A stretch of DNA of 39,755 nt from a virus. Within the stretch, counting starts at the first letter, position 1. Every line of letters starts with the position of its first letter. The DNA is taken from positions 1 through 39,755 of IMG/VR virus record IMGVR_UViG_3300003886_000015, one strand, 5' to 3'. The notes below the pieces were generated by a model that was not told the DNA's origin, ran no database searches, and saw only the letters and a list, made by a program, of their open reading frames with translations. This document shows, in pieces, positions 29,405-37,689 of this stretch. Both the position numbers and the translations under genes were made by a program.

Positions 29405-29778
29405 GCGGCCTTAGATTTCTTTGGTTTAACCTTTGGCTTTTCTGCCTCAGTTTCAGCATTTTCTTCCTGTTTCGGCGCACCTGCTTTCTCAAGCTCGGCA
29501 ATTCGGTCATACAGGAATTTGGTTTCAATCGTAGGCTGAGGGTCAGACGATGTGAATACAGGCACGTTCTTATTGCCGTTTGGCTCGTCTTTTAGGGCGT
29601 TATGCTCCATAAAGGTACGCACAACCATGAAGTGAACACCGATTTCATCCTGAACAAAGTGTTCGTCATAGCCTTGTTTCTGGTATCTTAGAATCAAGTT
29701 AATGTCTTTCTTGGTGGCACCCATCTTGGTAACACCGTATATCTTTGATGATTTCTGTAAATTAATATGATCTTCCAT
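29401..29778 (-). CDS. Hypothetical head-tail region protein, 125 aa
   Basis: The helical middle reads LILRYQKQGYDEHFVQDEIG then VHFMVVRTFMEH. The tail is disordered, rich in Glu, Lys and Pro (EENAETEAEKPKVKPKKSKA). The SD GGAG is in place before the ATG. Its position between decoration-like genes and the tail adaptor suggests a minor head or assembly protein. No family is recognised. Confidence 0.6.
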   Translation of the reverse strand: MEDHINLQKSSKIYGVTKMGATKKDINLILRYQKQGYDEHFVQDEIGVHFMVVRTFMEHNALKDEPNGNKNVPVFTSSDPQPTIETKFLYDRIAELEKAGAPKQEENAETEAEKPKVKPKKSKAA

Positions 29779-29789
29779 TACTTACTCCT

Positions 29790-30047
29790 TTAGTTGTGGT
29801 TACTCTTTCTTTGACCGGGAACGGGTCTGCCTGCTCTGGCATCACCAGATTCTATGTCTTCACGTCGTTTCTTTAACTTACCGGCCACACTTCCCTTGCC
29901 TGCAAATACATCTGCTTTATGACCAGGTGGTTTGCGGTTATGGGATGTTAATACTTCGGGGCCATGAATCTTGCGTGGGGGCTTGCCATGCTCACCGGCT
30001 CTTGGACGTCTTTTAAGGCCACCTTTTCCTAAATTACTATGTGACAT
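29790..30047 (-). CDS. Highly basic disordered protein, 85 aa
   Basis: About a quarter of the residues are Lys or Arg, with many Gly and Pro (SHSNLGKGGLKRRPRAGEHG, KLKKRREDIE, GQRKSNHN). It is probably disordered and could bind DNA in the head. The SD GGAGG before the ATG is strong. No family is recognised. Confidence 0.6.
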   Translation of the reverse strand: MSHSNLGKGGLKRRPRAGEHGKPPRKIHGPEVLTSHNRKPPGHKADVFAGKGSVAGKLKKRREDIESGDARAGRPVPGQRKSNHN

Positions 30048-30055
30048 ATTACCTC

Positions 30056-30571
30056 CTAATCTGAAACGCCTGCTGATAGTTGCAAATCAAAATCCATTGA
30101 GTCTGTAGGGTCTTGATTCGTAACACTAAAAACGTAGACAGAAAGTGGTTTGAATATAATACTGAACTTCCCACCTGAATCTTCTACCTCTTTTTTATCT
30201 GTGGATCCCAATAAGGTCATATTCCTGATTGTCGTCCCGACTGTATCCTCTGAGACCCCTGAGCTTGAGTCAGTAAAGGGCGGGTCATTCTTGTTAATTG
30301 CCCGGTTTGCACTAAAGAAACTCATTGCTACTCCACCTGAATATACTGAGTCTTCCTTTAATTGTAACAAAACCTGTGAAGAACTTCTCGACGCGAAGGA
30401 AAGCTCGAAAAAAGAAGACTTTTTAGTCCCTGTCGTAAACCCAAAGTTAAATGTACTGCCATTCCCCAGTGATAATTGAAGATGGTCTGCAATAAATAGC
30501 CTGTCCTTGATAAGGACGTGGGCAACAGACCTCGAATAGAAATCGAGCTTGGCATCATTGATTGAACTCAT
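30056..30571 (-). CDS. Probable virion protein, 171 aa, unknown fold
   Basis: It is beta-rich (SLGNGSTFNFGFTTGTKKSS, SIIFKPLSVYVFSVTNQD) with Ser/Thr-rich strands and few charged helices, as in capsid decoration or small fibre proteins. It lies in the head block between the paralogous pair and the basic protein, coupled upstream by ATGA. Not recognised by family. Confidence 0.6.
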   Translation of the reverse strand: MSSINDAKLDFYSRSVAHVLIKDRLFIADHLQLSLGNGSTFNFGFTTGTKKSSFFELSFASRSSSQVLLQLKEDSVYSGGVAMSFFSANRAINKNDPPFTDSSSGVSEDTVGTTIRNMTLLGSTDKKEVEDSGGKFSIIFKPLSVYVFSVTNQDPTDSMDFDLQLSAGVSD

Positions 30572-30978
30572 GCAACAAGACGTTCATTTTCTCGCATCCA
30601 ATCGAGTAACTGCTTGTGGGCGTTGTCAATAATATTCCTTGACCCCTTTGCTCGTTCAAAGTTATTAATCATTATTCCCACATCATTGGTCACAACCTCA
30701 GTGGCAACGTTATTCGTTCGTACCGTATTCCTGCCACCATCCAGTGTCGTGACGACATAGAGGGGGGAAGCACCACCATACAGGTTATTGTCTCGCATAT
30801 AGTCGATACAGATTTCTACTGCTCGCTCAATATCGGCTAATCTGTGGGAGTCTGCTGCGGGTAATATAGAAACTACGCTTACCTGGTTGGTTATAGGGAA
30901 AGTAGCGGCACCACTGGCCACCGTAGCGGCCGCTGATGCTTTCTTATCCCCGATAATCATTGTTGCTTGTACACCCAT
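30568..30978 (-). CDS. Head-region protein, 136 aa (paralogue 2)
   Basis: It starts MGVQATMIIGDKKASAAATV and shares VVTTLDGG, VRT, VVTNDVGIMI and a C-terminal ERLVA with the gene upstream, of identical length. The pair arose by tandem duplication. Order after the capsid gene suggests a decoration or structural role, but no known family comes to mind. Confidence 0.65.
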   Translation of the reverse strand: MGVQATMIIGDKKASAAATVASGAATFPITNQVSVVSILPAADSHRLADIERAVEICIDYMRDNNLYGGASPLYVVTTLDGGRNTVRTNNVATEVVTNDVGIMINNFERAKGSRNIIDNAHKQLLDWMRENERLVA

Positions 30979-30987
30979 AATTATCTC

Positions 30988-31398
30988 CTATGCGACAAGA
31001 CGTTCATCTTCTCGTGAGCCGTCAATTAGCTGTCTGTGGGCCTCATAATTAATATTGGTTCCCCCTTCACTGCGGGTAGAGCCAACGATCATAATACCGA
31101 CATCATTTGTTACGACATTTGCGGCAACTGTCTCTGTTCTGACAGCACTTTTACCGCCATCCAGCGTAGTAACGACTGAGATTGACGTAGAGCTGTTGTA
31201 AAGGTCATTGTCTCGCGCATATTCCAGACAATACATGACTGCGCGCTGTACCTCTCCTGACCTATGTAAATCAGGGACAGGTAGAATTGATACGATACTG
31301 ACCTCACCTAAATTTGGGTATAACGCTGCGCCACTTGCGACAACAGCATAAGTTCTGCTTTTTTTATCGCCTATGTACTGAAACGCCTGTACGCCCAT
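30988..31398 (-). CDS. Head-region protein, 136 aa (paralogue 1)
   Basis: It starts MGVQAFQYIGDKKSRTYAVV and aligns end to end with the following gene (same first and last residues, both 136 long). It is the first gene beyond the terminator that follows the capsid gene, so its dose relative to capsid is set by readthrough. Confidence 0.65.
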   Translation of the reverse strand: MGVQAFQYIGDKKSRTYAVVASGAALYPNLGEVSIVSILPVPDLHRSGEVQRAVMYCLEYARDNDLYNSSTSISVVTTLDGGKSAVRTETVAANVVTNDVGIMIVGSTRSEGGTNINYEAHRQLIDGSREDERLVA

Positions 31399-31409
31399 AA
31401 TTCTCTCCT

Positions 31410-31434
31410 AAAAACTCCCCCGGTTAAGGGGGAG
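31410..31434 (-). terminator. Terminator directly after the capsid gene
   Basis: Read leftward, a perfect 7-bp stem CTCCCCC/GGGGGAG with a 6-nt loop is followed by TTTTT. It lies eight bases after the capsid stop, in the same place as T-phi after gene 10 of T7. It would give high capsid and lower downstream expression. Confidence 0.88.
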
Positions 31435-31441
31435 GTTAGTC

Positions 31442-32305
31442 TTATAGTGAATCAAGCAACCAAAAATGAACAATTTGTTCATCTTCGACTCGTACCGCAC
31501 CCAGGGTCATATAAGCATAGATTCTCCATGCAAAGCTGATACTGGGGTCTTCTGCGACGCGTGTGGTGATGTCACGGTTCATTTGCAGACCGATAGCGTT
31601 CTTGGTCATGGCTAGGCAAGAAATCTCACCTGCGCTTGGGGCTAACAGTCGGGTTGATACAATCCAGTGAAAACCCATCCAGTTTTTGACAAAACCGTTA
31701 GTCGCCAAGGCTTGAACGGTCGTATAGTCGCTGGAAGTGTACTCAGTGAGTTGCTGCATTTTTCGTAGCTGTTTAGGGCCAACGAACATGTACTTTTCTT
31801 CGTCAGGGTCAATATCGTTTTCCATGAATTTCTCATAGACTTCTGTGACCGCATCGAAAGTAAAGACAGTGGTTCCGTCACCGACTACCTGACTAGCAGG
31901 AAAGACTACGGGTGCGCCTGCCCCATCTGTTGCATCGCCTGTGGCAGAAGCAAAGATAACGTCATCAATTTGACGACGCATTGCCATACCGACTGAACGG
32001 ACAATGTTTGAGTTGGGATCGACCAACATTTGTACTGGGTCTTCCTGTTCGGAGGTGTCGCCAATATCGTATGTTGCGGCTAGTGAGGTACGTCTTGACC
32101 AATCACTATCGTTTAAGGGAGTGGCCTGTCTTGCGCCTGTTTTGAGAGAGGCAGAGTTTGCACCCATTCTTTCCCAGTTGTGTTTTTCGGAGCTTACGTT
32201 CTTTTCTGTGACTGACATGCGCGCGCGCGAGTTACTTTGCTGGGCGAGATGCCTAACATTGTTCTCGAACGACTGCACATAAGCATTGTCAATTGAGATA
32301 GCCAT
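31442..32305 (-). CDS. Major capsid protein
   Basis: The 287-residue protein reads AISIDNAYVQSFENNVRHLA at the N-terminus, then SWRRTS-like segments, DPNSNIVRSVGMAMRRQIDD and VIFASATG, ending with ISFAWRIYAYMTLGAVRVED. This is the pattern of a podovirus capsid family with the HK97 fold (Phage_capsid_2 type). It follows a dedicated promoter (32407-32434), has GAGGA before the ATG and is followed by a terminator, as expected for the most abundant virion protein. Confidence 0.88.
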   Translation of the reverse strand: MAISIDNAYVQSFENNVRHLAQQSNSRARMSVTEKNVSSEKHNWERMGANSASLKTGARQATPLNDSDWSRRTSLAATYDIGDTSEQEDPVQMLVDPNSNIVRSVGMAMRRQIDDVIFASATGDATDGAGAPVVFPASQVVGDGTTVFTFDAVTEVYEKFMENDIDPDEEKYMFVGPKQLRKMQQLTEYTSSDYTTVQALATNGFVKNWMGFHWIVSTRLLAPSAGEISCLAMTKNAIGLQMNRDITTRVAEDPSISFAWRIYAYMTLGAVRVEDEQIVHFWLLDSL

Positions 32306-32406
32306 TATGGAATCCTCATGCTAATTGCTCGGGGAGTAGCCAGCTTATGCTGATTCCAAAATGTGAAGCAGAAGGCCAGAACGGTAATCTTGCTGCTTAT
32401 GTGGCT

Positions 32407-32434
32407 ATCTTACTCAATAAACACGCTTTGTCAA
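32407..32434 (-). promoter_or_regulatory. Capsid promoter
   Basis: Read leftward, TTGACA (32434-32429), a 16-bp spacer and TAAGAT (32412-32407). It lies in the 212-bp gap between capsid and the reversed gene, divergent from the promoter at 32456-32484. The rest of the gap, 32306-32406, is the capsid leader with no gene. Confidence 0.7.
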
Positions 32435-32455
32435 ATAAATTAGAATTGATCTAAC

Positions 32456-32484
32456 TTGACTATCAACTAACCGTTGATTAAACT
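32456..32484 (+). promoter_or_regulatory. Rightward promoter with ATCAAC operator in the spacer
   Basis: TTGACT at 32456-32461, a 17-bp spacer and TAAACT at 32479-32484. The spacer consists exactly of the perfect palindrome ATCAAC-TAACC-GTTGAT (32462-32478), where a bound dimer would block polymerase. Confidence 0.75.
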
Positions 32485-32517
32485 ACCAGTACACAAAAAT
32501 ATACAAGGATATTACTC

Positions 32518-32742
32518 ATGGATAAAAAAGAATGCCCAATCAGGCTGGTTGCATCATATTTGCTTATCTCACGAGGATTAAACTCACGCAAAGAGGGCCA
32601 AGACGCTATTGATTTAAAATACTGCGTAGAAGATCAATGCAAATTATGGGAACCATCATCTACACTGCATAATTATGTAGACTCTGACGGCAATTTAACA
32701 ACAAAAGAAGTTGCAGGCCATTGTGGGTTAAAAAAGGATTAA
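32518..32742 (+). CDS. Reversed regulated gene (moron-like) inside the head operon, 74 aa
   Basis: The protein reads MDKKECPIRLVASYLLISRG, then DLKYCVEDQCKLWEP and a final AGHCGLKKD. The Cys spacing (C...C-x4-C-x-x-W...C) suggests a small metal-binding protein like others of unknown role in phages. It is transcribed against the late genes from its own promoter with the palindromic operator. It starts with AAGGA before the ATG and ends overlapping the scaffold stop by four bases. This is the arrangement of a moron, a gene added for lysogenic or early expression. Confidence 0.75.
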   Translation: MDKKECPIRLVASYLLISRGLNSRKEGQDAIDLKYCVEDQCKLWEPSSTLHNYVDSDGNLTTKEVAGHCGLKKD

Positions 32743-33674
32743 CCGTAACTCCCCCCTGACCTCAGATCGTTTACATCGGTTGACGTACCGGGATTAGCCT
32801 GTCCAACCAGTTCGATCATCTTGCTCATGGCTTTTTTATCGCCACGATGGAAAGGATGTTCTTTATTGCCGTATATTTCGTCAATCTTCTCTTGCGCTTC
32901 ATCCGGGGTCAAAGCACCGACTTTAGTCTGTAGGTTGTTAATCAGGTTCGTGCCTTCTCCCGTCCCGATAGCGACACTTAAACCGTGTACCCATTTAGTG
33001 AGTTCAGCAGATAAGTTGCCATCTTTCAGGGCGGCAATCAGTCCTTCTGGTGCATTGGTCTTCTCAGCAATCGTTAAGGCAGCTTGGCGGCGTTCATCAG
33101 CCGCAGCGCCCCATTCCTTGTTGAGAGCGTCGGTTTCTTCCTGCTGGGCCTCTTGAGCTGCGGTCGTAGACTCAATATCTGCTTTCGTGACCTCTGCCAT
33201 GATAGATTTGAACTGAGATTTACTGAGTTTAGCGCCATGCGCCCATTCCCGGAAAACATCCAGCTTTTCGGTATTTTCCTGCATCCCCTTGGGTAATTCG
33301 ACTTCCGGGGCTTCATAGCCTTTTGATTCTTTGGGCATCCCGGCTGACAGATAGAATTCATCTGTTTGCTCGGCATTATCCGGATCAGGTCGTAATGTGA
33401 CCGAGGGAACTTTCTCAATCAGCTTATTGACGAACTCTGCGCGTTGTTCTTCGTTGGTATCCTCACCGGGGATGTGGAGGGAATTCCCCTGATAGGATTT
33501 AAGGTCAACATAAGCTTTCGCAAATGAACCAAGCTCTTTAAAGTTGGCAAGGGCAGGACTGGCGCGCAATTCCTCGTCTGCGATCTGGTTGCGCCAGTTA
33601 TCCTCCAGGTCTGCTGTTGGTTTTTCCTCTGTTTCAGTGGGTTGTACGTTTGGGGCTGCTAGTGGATCAGGCAT
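32739..33674 (-). CDS. Scaffolding protein
   Basis: The 311-residue acidic, helical protein has a disordered Pro/Thr/Glu-rich start (PDPLAAPNVQPTETEEKPTA), many Glu-rich helices (TTAAQEAQQEETDALNKEWG) and a C-terminal charged helix-loop (KEHPFHRGDKKAMSKMIELV). This is the shape of a podovirus scaffold that drives capsid assembly and is then released. Position between portal and capsid fits. Confidence 0.88.
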   Translation of the reverse strand: MPDPLAAPNVQPTETEEKPTADLEDNWRNQIADEELRASPALANFKELGSFAKAYVDLKSYQGNSLHIPGEDTNEEQRAEFVNKLIEKVPSVTLRPDPDNAEQTDEFYLSAGMPKESKGYEAPEVELPKGMQENTEKLDVFREWAHGAKLSKSQFKSIMAEVTKADIESTTAAQEAQQEETDALNKEWGAAADERRQAALTIAEKTNAPEGLIAALKDGNLSAELTKWVHGLSVAIGTGEGTNLINNLQTKVGALTPDEAQEKIDEIYGNKEHPFHRGDKKAMSKMIELVGQANPGTSTDVNDLRSGGSYG

Positions 33675-33904
33675 TATTTCTCTCCTTTATATTCGACTCG
33701 ATCAAGAATGTATCGAATCAAGTCTCGTTGTGCGGCCCGGTTCTGGGTCACAGTAGGGTCGTTATGGGCAATCATGTCGATGTCATAGAACTCTTTTTTA
33801 AGGAGTGCCAGACACTTTTTGCCATCCTTTGTTCCAAATGCGGATTGATAGGCCGCCACCTCTTTTAATGCTTCTAACTTTAGATCATTTGGCGTTTTAG
33901 CCAT
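33674..33904 (-). CDS. Bbp19-like protein, 76 aa
   Basis: AAYQSAFGTKDGKKCLALLK followed by VTQNRAAQRDLIRYILDRVE resembles the small Bbp19 phage family found next to the portal gene in several podoviruses. The role is not established; it may act in head completion. Stop and start overlap with scaffold and portal genes. Confidence 0.75.
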   Translation of the reverse strand: MAKTPNDLKLEALKEVAAYQSAFGTKDGKKCLALLKKEFYDIDMIAHNDPTVTQNRAAQRDLIRYILDRVEYKGEK

Positions 33905-35531
33905 TCACTGCCTCCTTTATTTGATTAAGTCCTTTACCTTGGGCTTCCATTGCGTCGCCTTCTTCCTTAGCCTGCTGGGCTTGTGCCATTGCCTGCTGTT
34001 GTTGTTTGCGGTTCTCTCTGACCTCGTTTACCTCGTTCTTGTCTTTGAGGTACTTGGCAGGGAGTCCCAGTTGCAGGGCAGACTCACGACCGATCTGGTC
34101 AAAATCAATAATATCCAGTATCTCGGGATTAACCTTGGCAATTTCCATATTGGCAAAGACCCACTGCTGCGTGGACTGAACGACTTCCTGACGCTGTGCG
34201 CGGGGGAGTGGGCCAACATATTCCACGTCCAGTTCGCCTCTCATCGCTTTGACGACTTCTGGTATCTCTGGTAACTGACCGGCCCGTAACATGATCTTAA
34301 AAGTCCGGTTAATCAGGGGATCAAGGTAATCAGCGGTAAGTCGTCCTAAAGTCGGGCCTAAGAGCCGTTGCATGGCCTCGTAGCGGACATTGACCTCTGT
34401 GGCGGTCATGGCTGGGCTTTCTTTCATCTGGAGCTGGTCGATCCGGAAGGCAGCACGAATAGACTGTTGGAGTTTTTCAATTCTCAGTTCGCCGACATCA
34501 AATCTTGCTCGTGATTCGTGAACTTTGATGCCATCAACATCTTTAAGGACTGTCAGGCCACCACTTCCCAGATCAAGGTCAGATAGCATGTTTCGTTGGG
34601 TTGTTAGGGTGGCGGGGTTCACTGCTTTAGCCAAAGACTCTAATGTTTCCTCGATAAGCTTGTTCAGGGTCAGGATGTCAGACAAAGCAATGAAGGCAGG
34701 ACTGTAACCCCATTGTGAGCCGGTGGTCTTGCGCCATCTTGCGACATAAGCAGGCATTTCATAATAACCGCCTTCTTCCCCTATTTGAGACCCGTCTAAA
34801 TGCAATACCCATTTCCAGCCATAAGGGCGTTCTTTAGGGGCCAGCACGGTCTCAGGATTCTTTTCTTTGCCCCGGCGCTCATAAACACAAAACAGGATGT
34901 CATAGCGCACGTCATTGGAATCGGTGGCTTTTAACCTGTCGAGAATCATCTCGGGGGTGTCGTCACCGAATTTGTCTCTGATTTGCAGGGGGGTCCACTG
35001 GTATTGACGGTAGAACCTTAATATCTGGTTTTTATGATCCATTTCGAACTGACAGTCACGAATTGGCGCAGAAGCGAAAGAAATACCTTCCCACTCATCC
35101 TCGGATTCGGCTTCTTCGATAATAATGGCGGTGCCGTAGGAGACGAGATCAAGATAGAATTCAGAGGATTCGAGGTTAAAGTTGGAATCGATCAAAGCCT
35201 GGTACATGCGGTCTCCGACTTCTTCTATCCATTCCCGGGCTTCCTGTTCTTCATTTAAGAGACTGTCTCTAAATCCAAGGGCAAACCACTTGGTTGACGG
35301 ACTGGTCAGCGAGCCTTGCAGGGATGAACTAAGCATCTCGGCGGAATCAATGGCCGTGGAGTCGTATATTTTACGTCGCCGCCAGCGTACCTCTTGTTCT
35401 ACTTTTAGCGGTTCAAAGAACCCGCCTCGGAAGGGGGCGACATATTGTTCAATTTCTTCGAGGGTGTCATCTAATGTCTTGCGTTGGGTGACAAGGGAGT
35501 CGTATCGTTTTTTAAGGTCTTGGCTGTCCAT
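33897..35531 (-). CDS. Portal protein (head-tail connector)
   Basis: The 544-residue protein has the T7-type connector pattern. LKKRYDSLVTQRKTLDDTLE and EIEQYVAPFRGGFF open it, then YDSTAIDSAEMLSSSLQGSL with TSPSTKWFALGF, MTATEVNVRYEAMQRLLGPT and LGRLTADYLDPLINRTF. A Gln/Glu-rich C-terminal tail follows. It forms the dodecameric ring through which DNA is packed and released. GAGGA precedes the ATG. Confidence 0.93.
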   Translation of the reverse strand: MDSQDLKKRYDSLVTQRKTLDDTLEEIEQYVAPFRGGFFEPLKVEQEVRWRRRKIYDSTAIDSAEMLSSSLQGSLTSPSTKWFALGFRDSLLNEEQEAREWIEEVGDRMYQALIDSNFNLESSEFYLDLVSYGTAIIIEEAESEDEWEGISFASAPIRDCQFEMDHKNQILRFYRQYQWTPLQIRDKFGDDTPEMILDRLKATDSNDVRYDILFCVYERRGKEKNPETVLAPKERPYGWKWVLHLDGSQIGEEGGYYEMPAYVARWRKTTGSQWGYSPAFIALSDILTLNKLIEETLESLAKAVNPATLTTQRNMLSDLDLGSGGLTVLKDVDGIKVHESRARFDVGELRIEKLQQSIRAAFRIDQLQMKESPAMTATEVNVRYEAMQRLLGPTLGRLTADYLDPLINRTFKIMLRAGQLPEIPEVVKAMRGELDVEYVGPLPRAQRQEVVQSTQQWVFANMEIAKVNPEILDIIDFDQIGRESALQLGLPAKYLKDKNEVNEVRENRKQQQQAMAQAQQAKEEGDAMEAQGKGLNQIKEAVNG

Positions 35532-35534
35532 GGG

Positions 35535-36887
35535 TTATCCTCGTGCTGCTCGTGGTATCGGCCTTTTTCTCCTACCGCCTGCTGAGATCACGCTATGCGC
35601 TTCTCCTCTCTGGCTGTAGTTCTCAGGCCATGCAATCGCTAAATACCGCATCGCGTCTGCTCCATGGTTGGCCCAACTTCTCGCCGGGGTCTCCAGAAAC
35701 ATCTTTATTTTCTGGTTATATTCCCGACGATAGTTCGCTAGTGCATCATATCCCCGCATTACATTAGGGGTATTGTTAAAGCGCAATCTTGGCATAATAT
35801 CCTTAACCGCGTCTATACCTTGTTTCCTTGAGATGTCTGGACACATTTCAAATGGGAAGTTCAGCTCATTGGCGGTTGAGGCAGCAGTGCGCCCATCGTT
35901 GTAATTCCGCTTCTTAAAGTCATGGGGCATCACGTTCTCACCGTAGGAATAGGGGAGTTCTCGTAATTCCTTAATCCAGTGGGTAAAGGGTAGGTTATTG
36001 CCTTCCATGTAATCAATGATATTAATGCCGTCTCCGGACTCCTGGGCAAACCAAATCGCGGTCGCATCTGCCATGCCGATGTCCCAGAAGGTATGCACGT
36101 CTTTTCTGGGGTTCCAGGGGTAGTCTCCGACCTTGGCCCTTGATAAGTCATTGGTGTAGTAAGACCCAAATAGACCGGCGTCAAAGGAGCAGTAGTATTC
36201 TTGTTTGGCCATGAGCAAGTCCATGCCATCGTCCAGTTCTTCCTGAAAGTCCTTATCCGTCATTAAACGGGAACCATCTGCATTAAACGTATCATCAATC
36301 GTCAAAAGCTCACAAAACCACCTTGGGTTCTTTCGTGCGACCTCATACATATCATTTCCGTGGTTCTTGCCACGGGGGGTATATGGAAATATGGCCCAGC
36401 CATCATTTTGTTTTAGAATAGGTCTAATGTAATCCCACGCCCGCGGGTCTGCGACTGAGTATTCTGAATTCACCACCCCGTAAGGATTTGCCCCTACCAG
36501 CCCATCGTAGTTGTCTGATCCCACGACTTGCCAGAGCGAACCATTTTTAAGCTCAATCTTCATATCGGTGACGTTGACGTTTTTTCTCATTTCATGGGGG
36601 AAAGCCTGGTCGATCATCCTCACCCCGGTACGGTCGTCAATCGCATCCCATATCACTTTCCTGCCCTGAGCAGCGGTAGGGAGCATGTGCCAGTAAGTTG
36701 CTATTTTATGTTGTGACCAAACAGACGTTAGATTGATGCTAGCGGCGTCCTTACCGCTCCTGCGGTGCCAAACGTTCACTGCCCTCTTAATACCTAGTCC
36801 TCCCATTTCCTTCGGCAGCATGGCTCTGAACAGCCCTTGTTGATGAGGGCGAGCTGTCCAGTTATGGGGTAGGGATATTTCTTTCAT
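35535..36887 (-). CDS. terL: Terminase large subunit
   Basis: The 450-residue protein carries a Walker A of the RRSGKD type (41-47), a Walker B-like YGVVNSEY (136-143) and a nuclease half with HTFWDIGMADATAI (Asp269), MPHDFKKR and a final ADAMRYLA. It is the ATP-driven packaging motor and DNA-cutting subunit. The ATG has no SD; instead the palindrome GAATGATTC lies three bases before it, as for the small subunit gene. Confidence 0.92.
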   Translation of the reverse strand: MKEISLPHNWTARPHQQGLFRAMLPKEMGGLGIKRAVNVWHRRSGKDAASINLTSVWSQHKIATYWHMLPTAAQGRKVIWDAIDDRTGVRMIDQAFPHEMRKNVNVTDMKIELKNGSLWQVVGSDNYDGLVGANPYGVVNSEYSVADPRAWDYIRPILKQNDGWAIFPYTPRGKNHGNDMYEVARKNPRWFCELLTIDDTFNADGSRLMTDKDFQEELDDGMDLLMAKQEYYCSFDAGLFGSYYTNDLSRAKVGDYPWNPRKDVHTFWDIGMADATAIWFAQESGDGINIIDYMEGNNLPFTHWIKELRELPYSYGENVMPHDFKKRNYNDGRTAASTANELNFPFEMCPDISRKQGIDAVKDIMPRLRFNNTPNVMRGYDALANYRREYNQKIKMFLETPARSWANHGADAMRYLAIAWPENYSQRGEAHSVISAGGRRKRPIPRAARG

Positions 36888-37381
36888 CTGGAATCATTCT
36901 AAACTAAATGGGGATAAAGGTGAAATGTGTTTTTTTTGTTCTGAGAGATGGTGGATGCATGAGATAGGTCAAGTACCTTTAATGTTCCTTCGGGGTGTAG
37001 GGCTAAGATATGAGATTCTGAGGAAGAATGAATTATGAGGAAGATTAATGTCCTGTCTCTCTGTGTAGTGTGTGGGTCTACGTAGGTGAGTGTGCTGCTG
37101 CTTGATGTCATGCTATCCATACTGTGCTGTGATCCTATGATACGTTGCTGTCTACCCTATAGCCTGGCTCATTACCTAACTAACTGGCATTTATATATCC
37201 CCGTGATTTCCGGTACTCCGATCTACTATAGCAGTGTGCGTGTATAAGTTTGTCACTACTTGGTGCTGTATCGTGAGTCATATTGGTGCTTATCCATGTT
37301 AGTAAGTGCTTACTTCGGGGGAAACAGAGGCCTAAAAACCCCCACATTTACGTAACAATGATTACATTTAGCCACATTTAC
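36888..37381 (-). other. 494-bp gene-free leader upstream of large terminase
   Basis: No convincing gene lies here. It contains a TGCTATAGT extended -10 element (37233-37225) that could start a leftward transcript, with only a weak -35. It also holds the palindrome AGTAAGTGCTTACT (37301-37314), a GGGGG/CCCCC stem around AGGCCT (37316-37342) and three copies of ACATTTA (37344, 37364, 37374; spacing 20 and 10). Position between the terminase genes makes it a candidate for the packaging recognition site. Confidence 0.5.
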
Positions 37382-37552
37382 TTACTTATCTTTACACATA
37401 ACAATCTGTCCATCCTTATCCAGCTTAAATGTCTGTCTAACGCTTATATCTCCTCCTGGTACTGCTTTATCCCATCCTATCCATGTAATGCCTTCATACC
37501 GTCCTATCTTGCCAGTTATGGCGCTTTGTGGTGTTTGGTCGGTTATCTTCAT
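37382..37552 (-). CDS. Hypothetical small protein, 56 aa
   Basis: Reads MKITDQTPQSAITGKIGRYE, then GITWIGWDKAVPGGDISVRQ and TFKLDKDGQIVMCKDK, a beta-rich small domain. The ATG overlaps the upstream stop (ATGA). Function is unknown. Confidence 0.6.
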   Translation of the reverse strand: MKITDQTPQSAITGKIGRYEGITWIGWDKAVPGGDISVRQTFKLDKDGQIVMCKDK

Positions 37553-37656
37553 GTCGATACCCTGTTAAAGGCTTGTACAAATATGTCTATAAGCATAATA
37601 ACACCTAGAGTATAGATGATTAAGGCGATTAATTTGATTGCCAGGTATTTATCCAT
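37549..37656 (-). CDS. Membrane microprotein, 35 aa
   Basis: A single hydrophobic helix (LAIKLIALIIYTLGVIMLID) with a short basic end (FNRVST). It is coupled downstream by ATGA. Three such small membrane proteins lie in the terminase interval and operon. Confidence 0.5.
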   Translation of the reverse strand: MDKYLAIKLIALIIYTLGVIMLIDIFVQAFNRVST

Positions 37657-37689
37657 AGGTTACTCCCTGCTTTATAAACATAGGACTAT

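Noticed and set aside
36899-37120. A 73-codon leftward frame (MDSMTSSSSTLTYVDPHTTQ...).
   Set aside because: No SD, low-complexity Ser/Thr/His content, and it overlaps leader sequence with structural repeats.
37221-37232. CTACTATAG and a nearby CCCTATAG resemble the core of T7-type promoters.
   Set aside because: The rest of the 23-bp consensus is missing, and the complete genome has no single-subunit RNA polymerase gene. An extended -10 on the other strand explains the first site better.
37316-37342. GGGGG/CCCCC stem in the terminase leader as a terminator.
   Set aside because: The loop is 17 nt and no T-tract follows on either strand.
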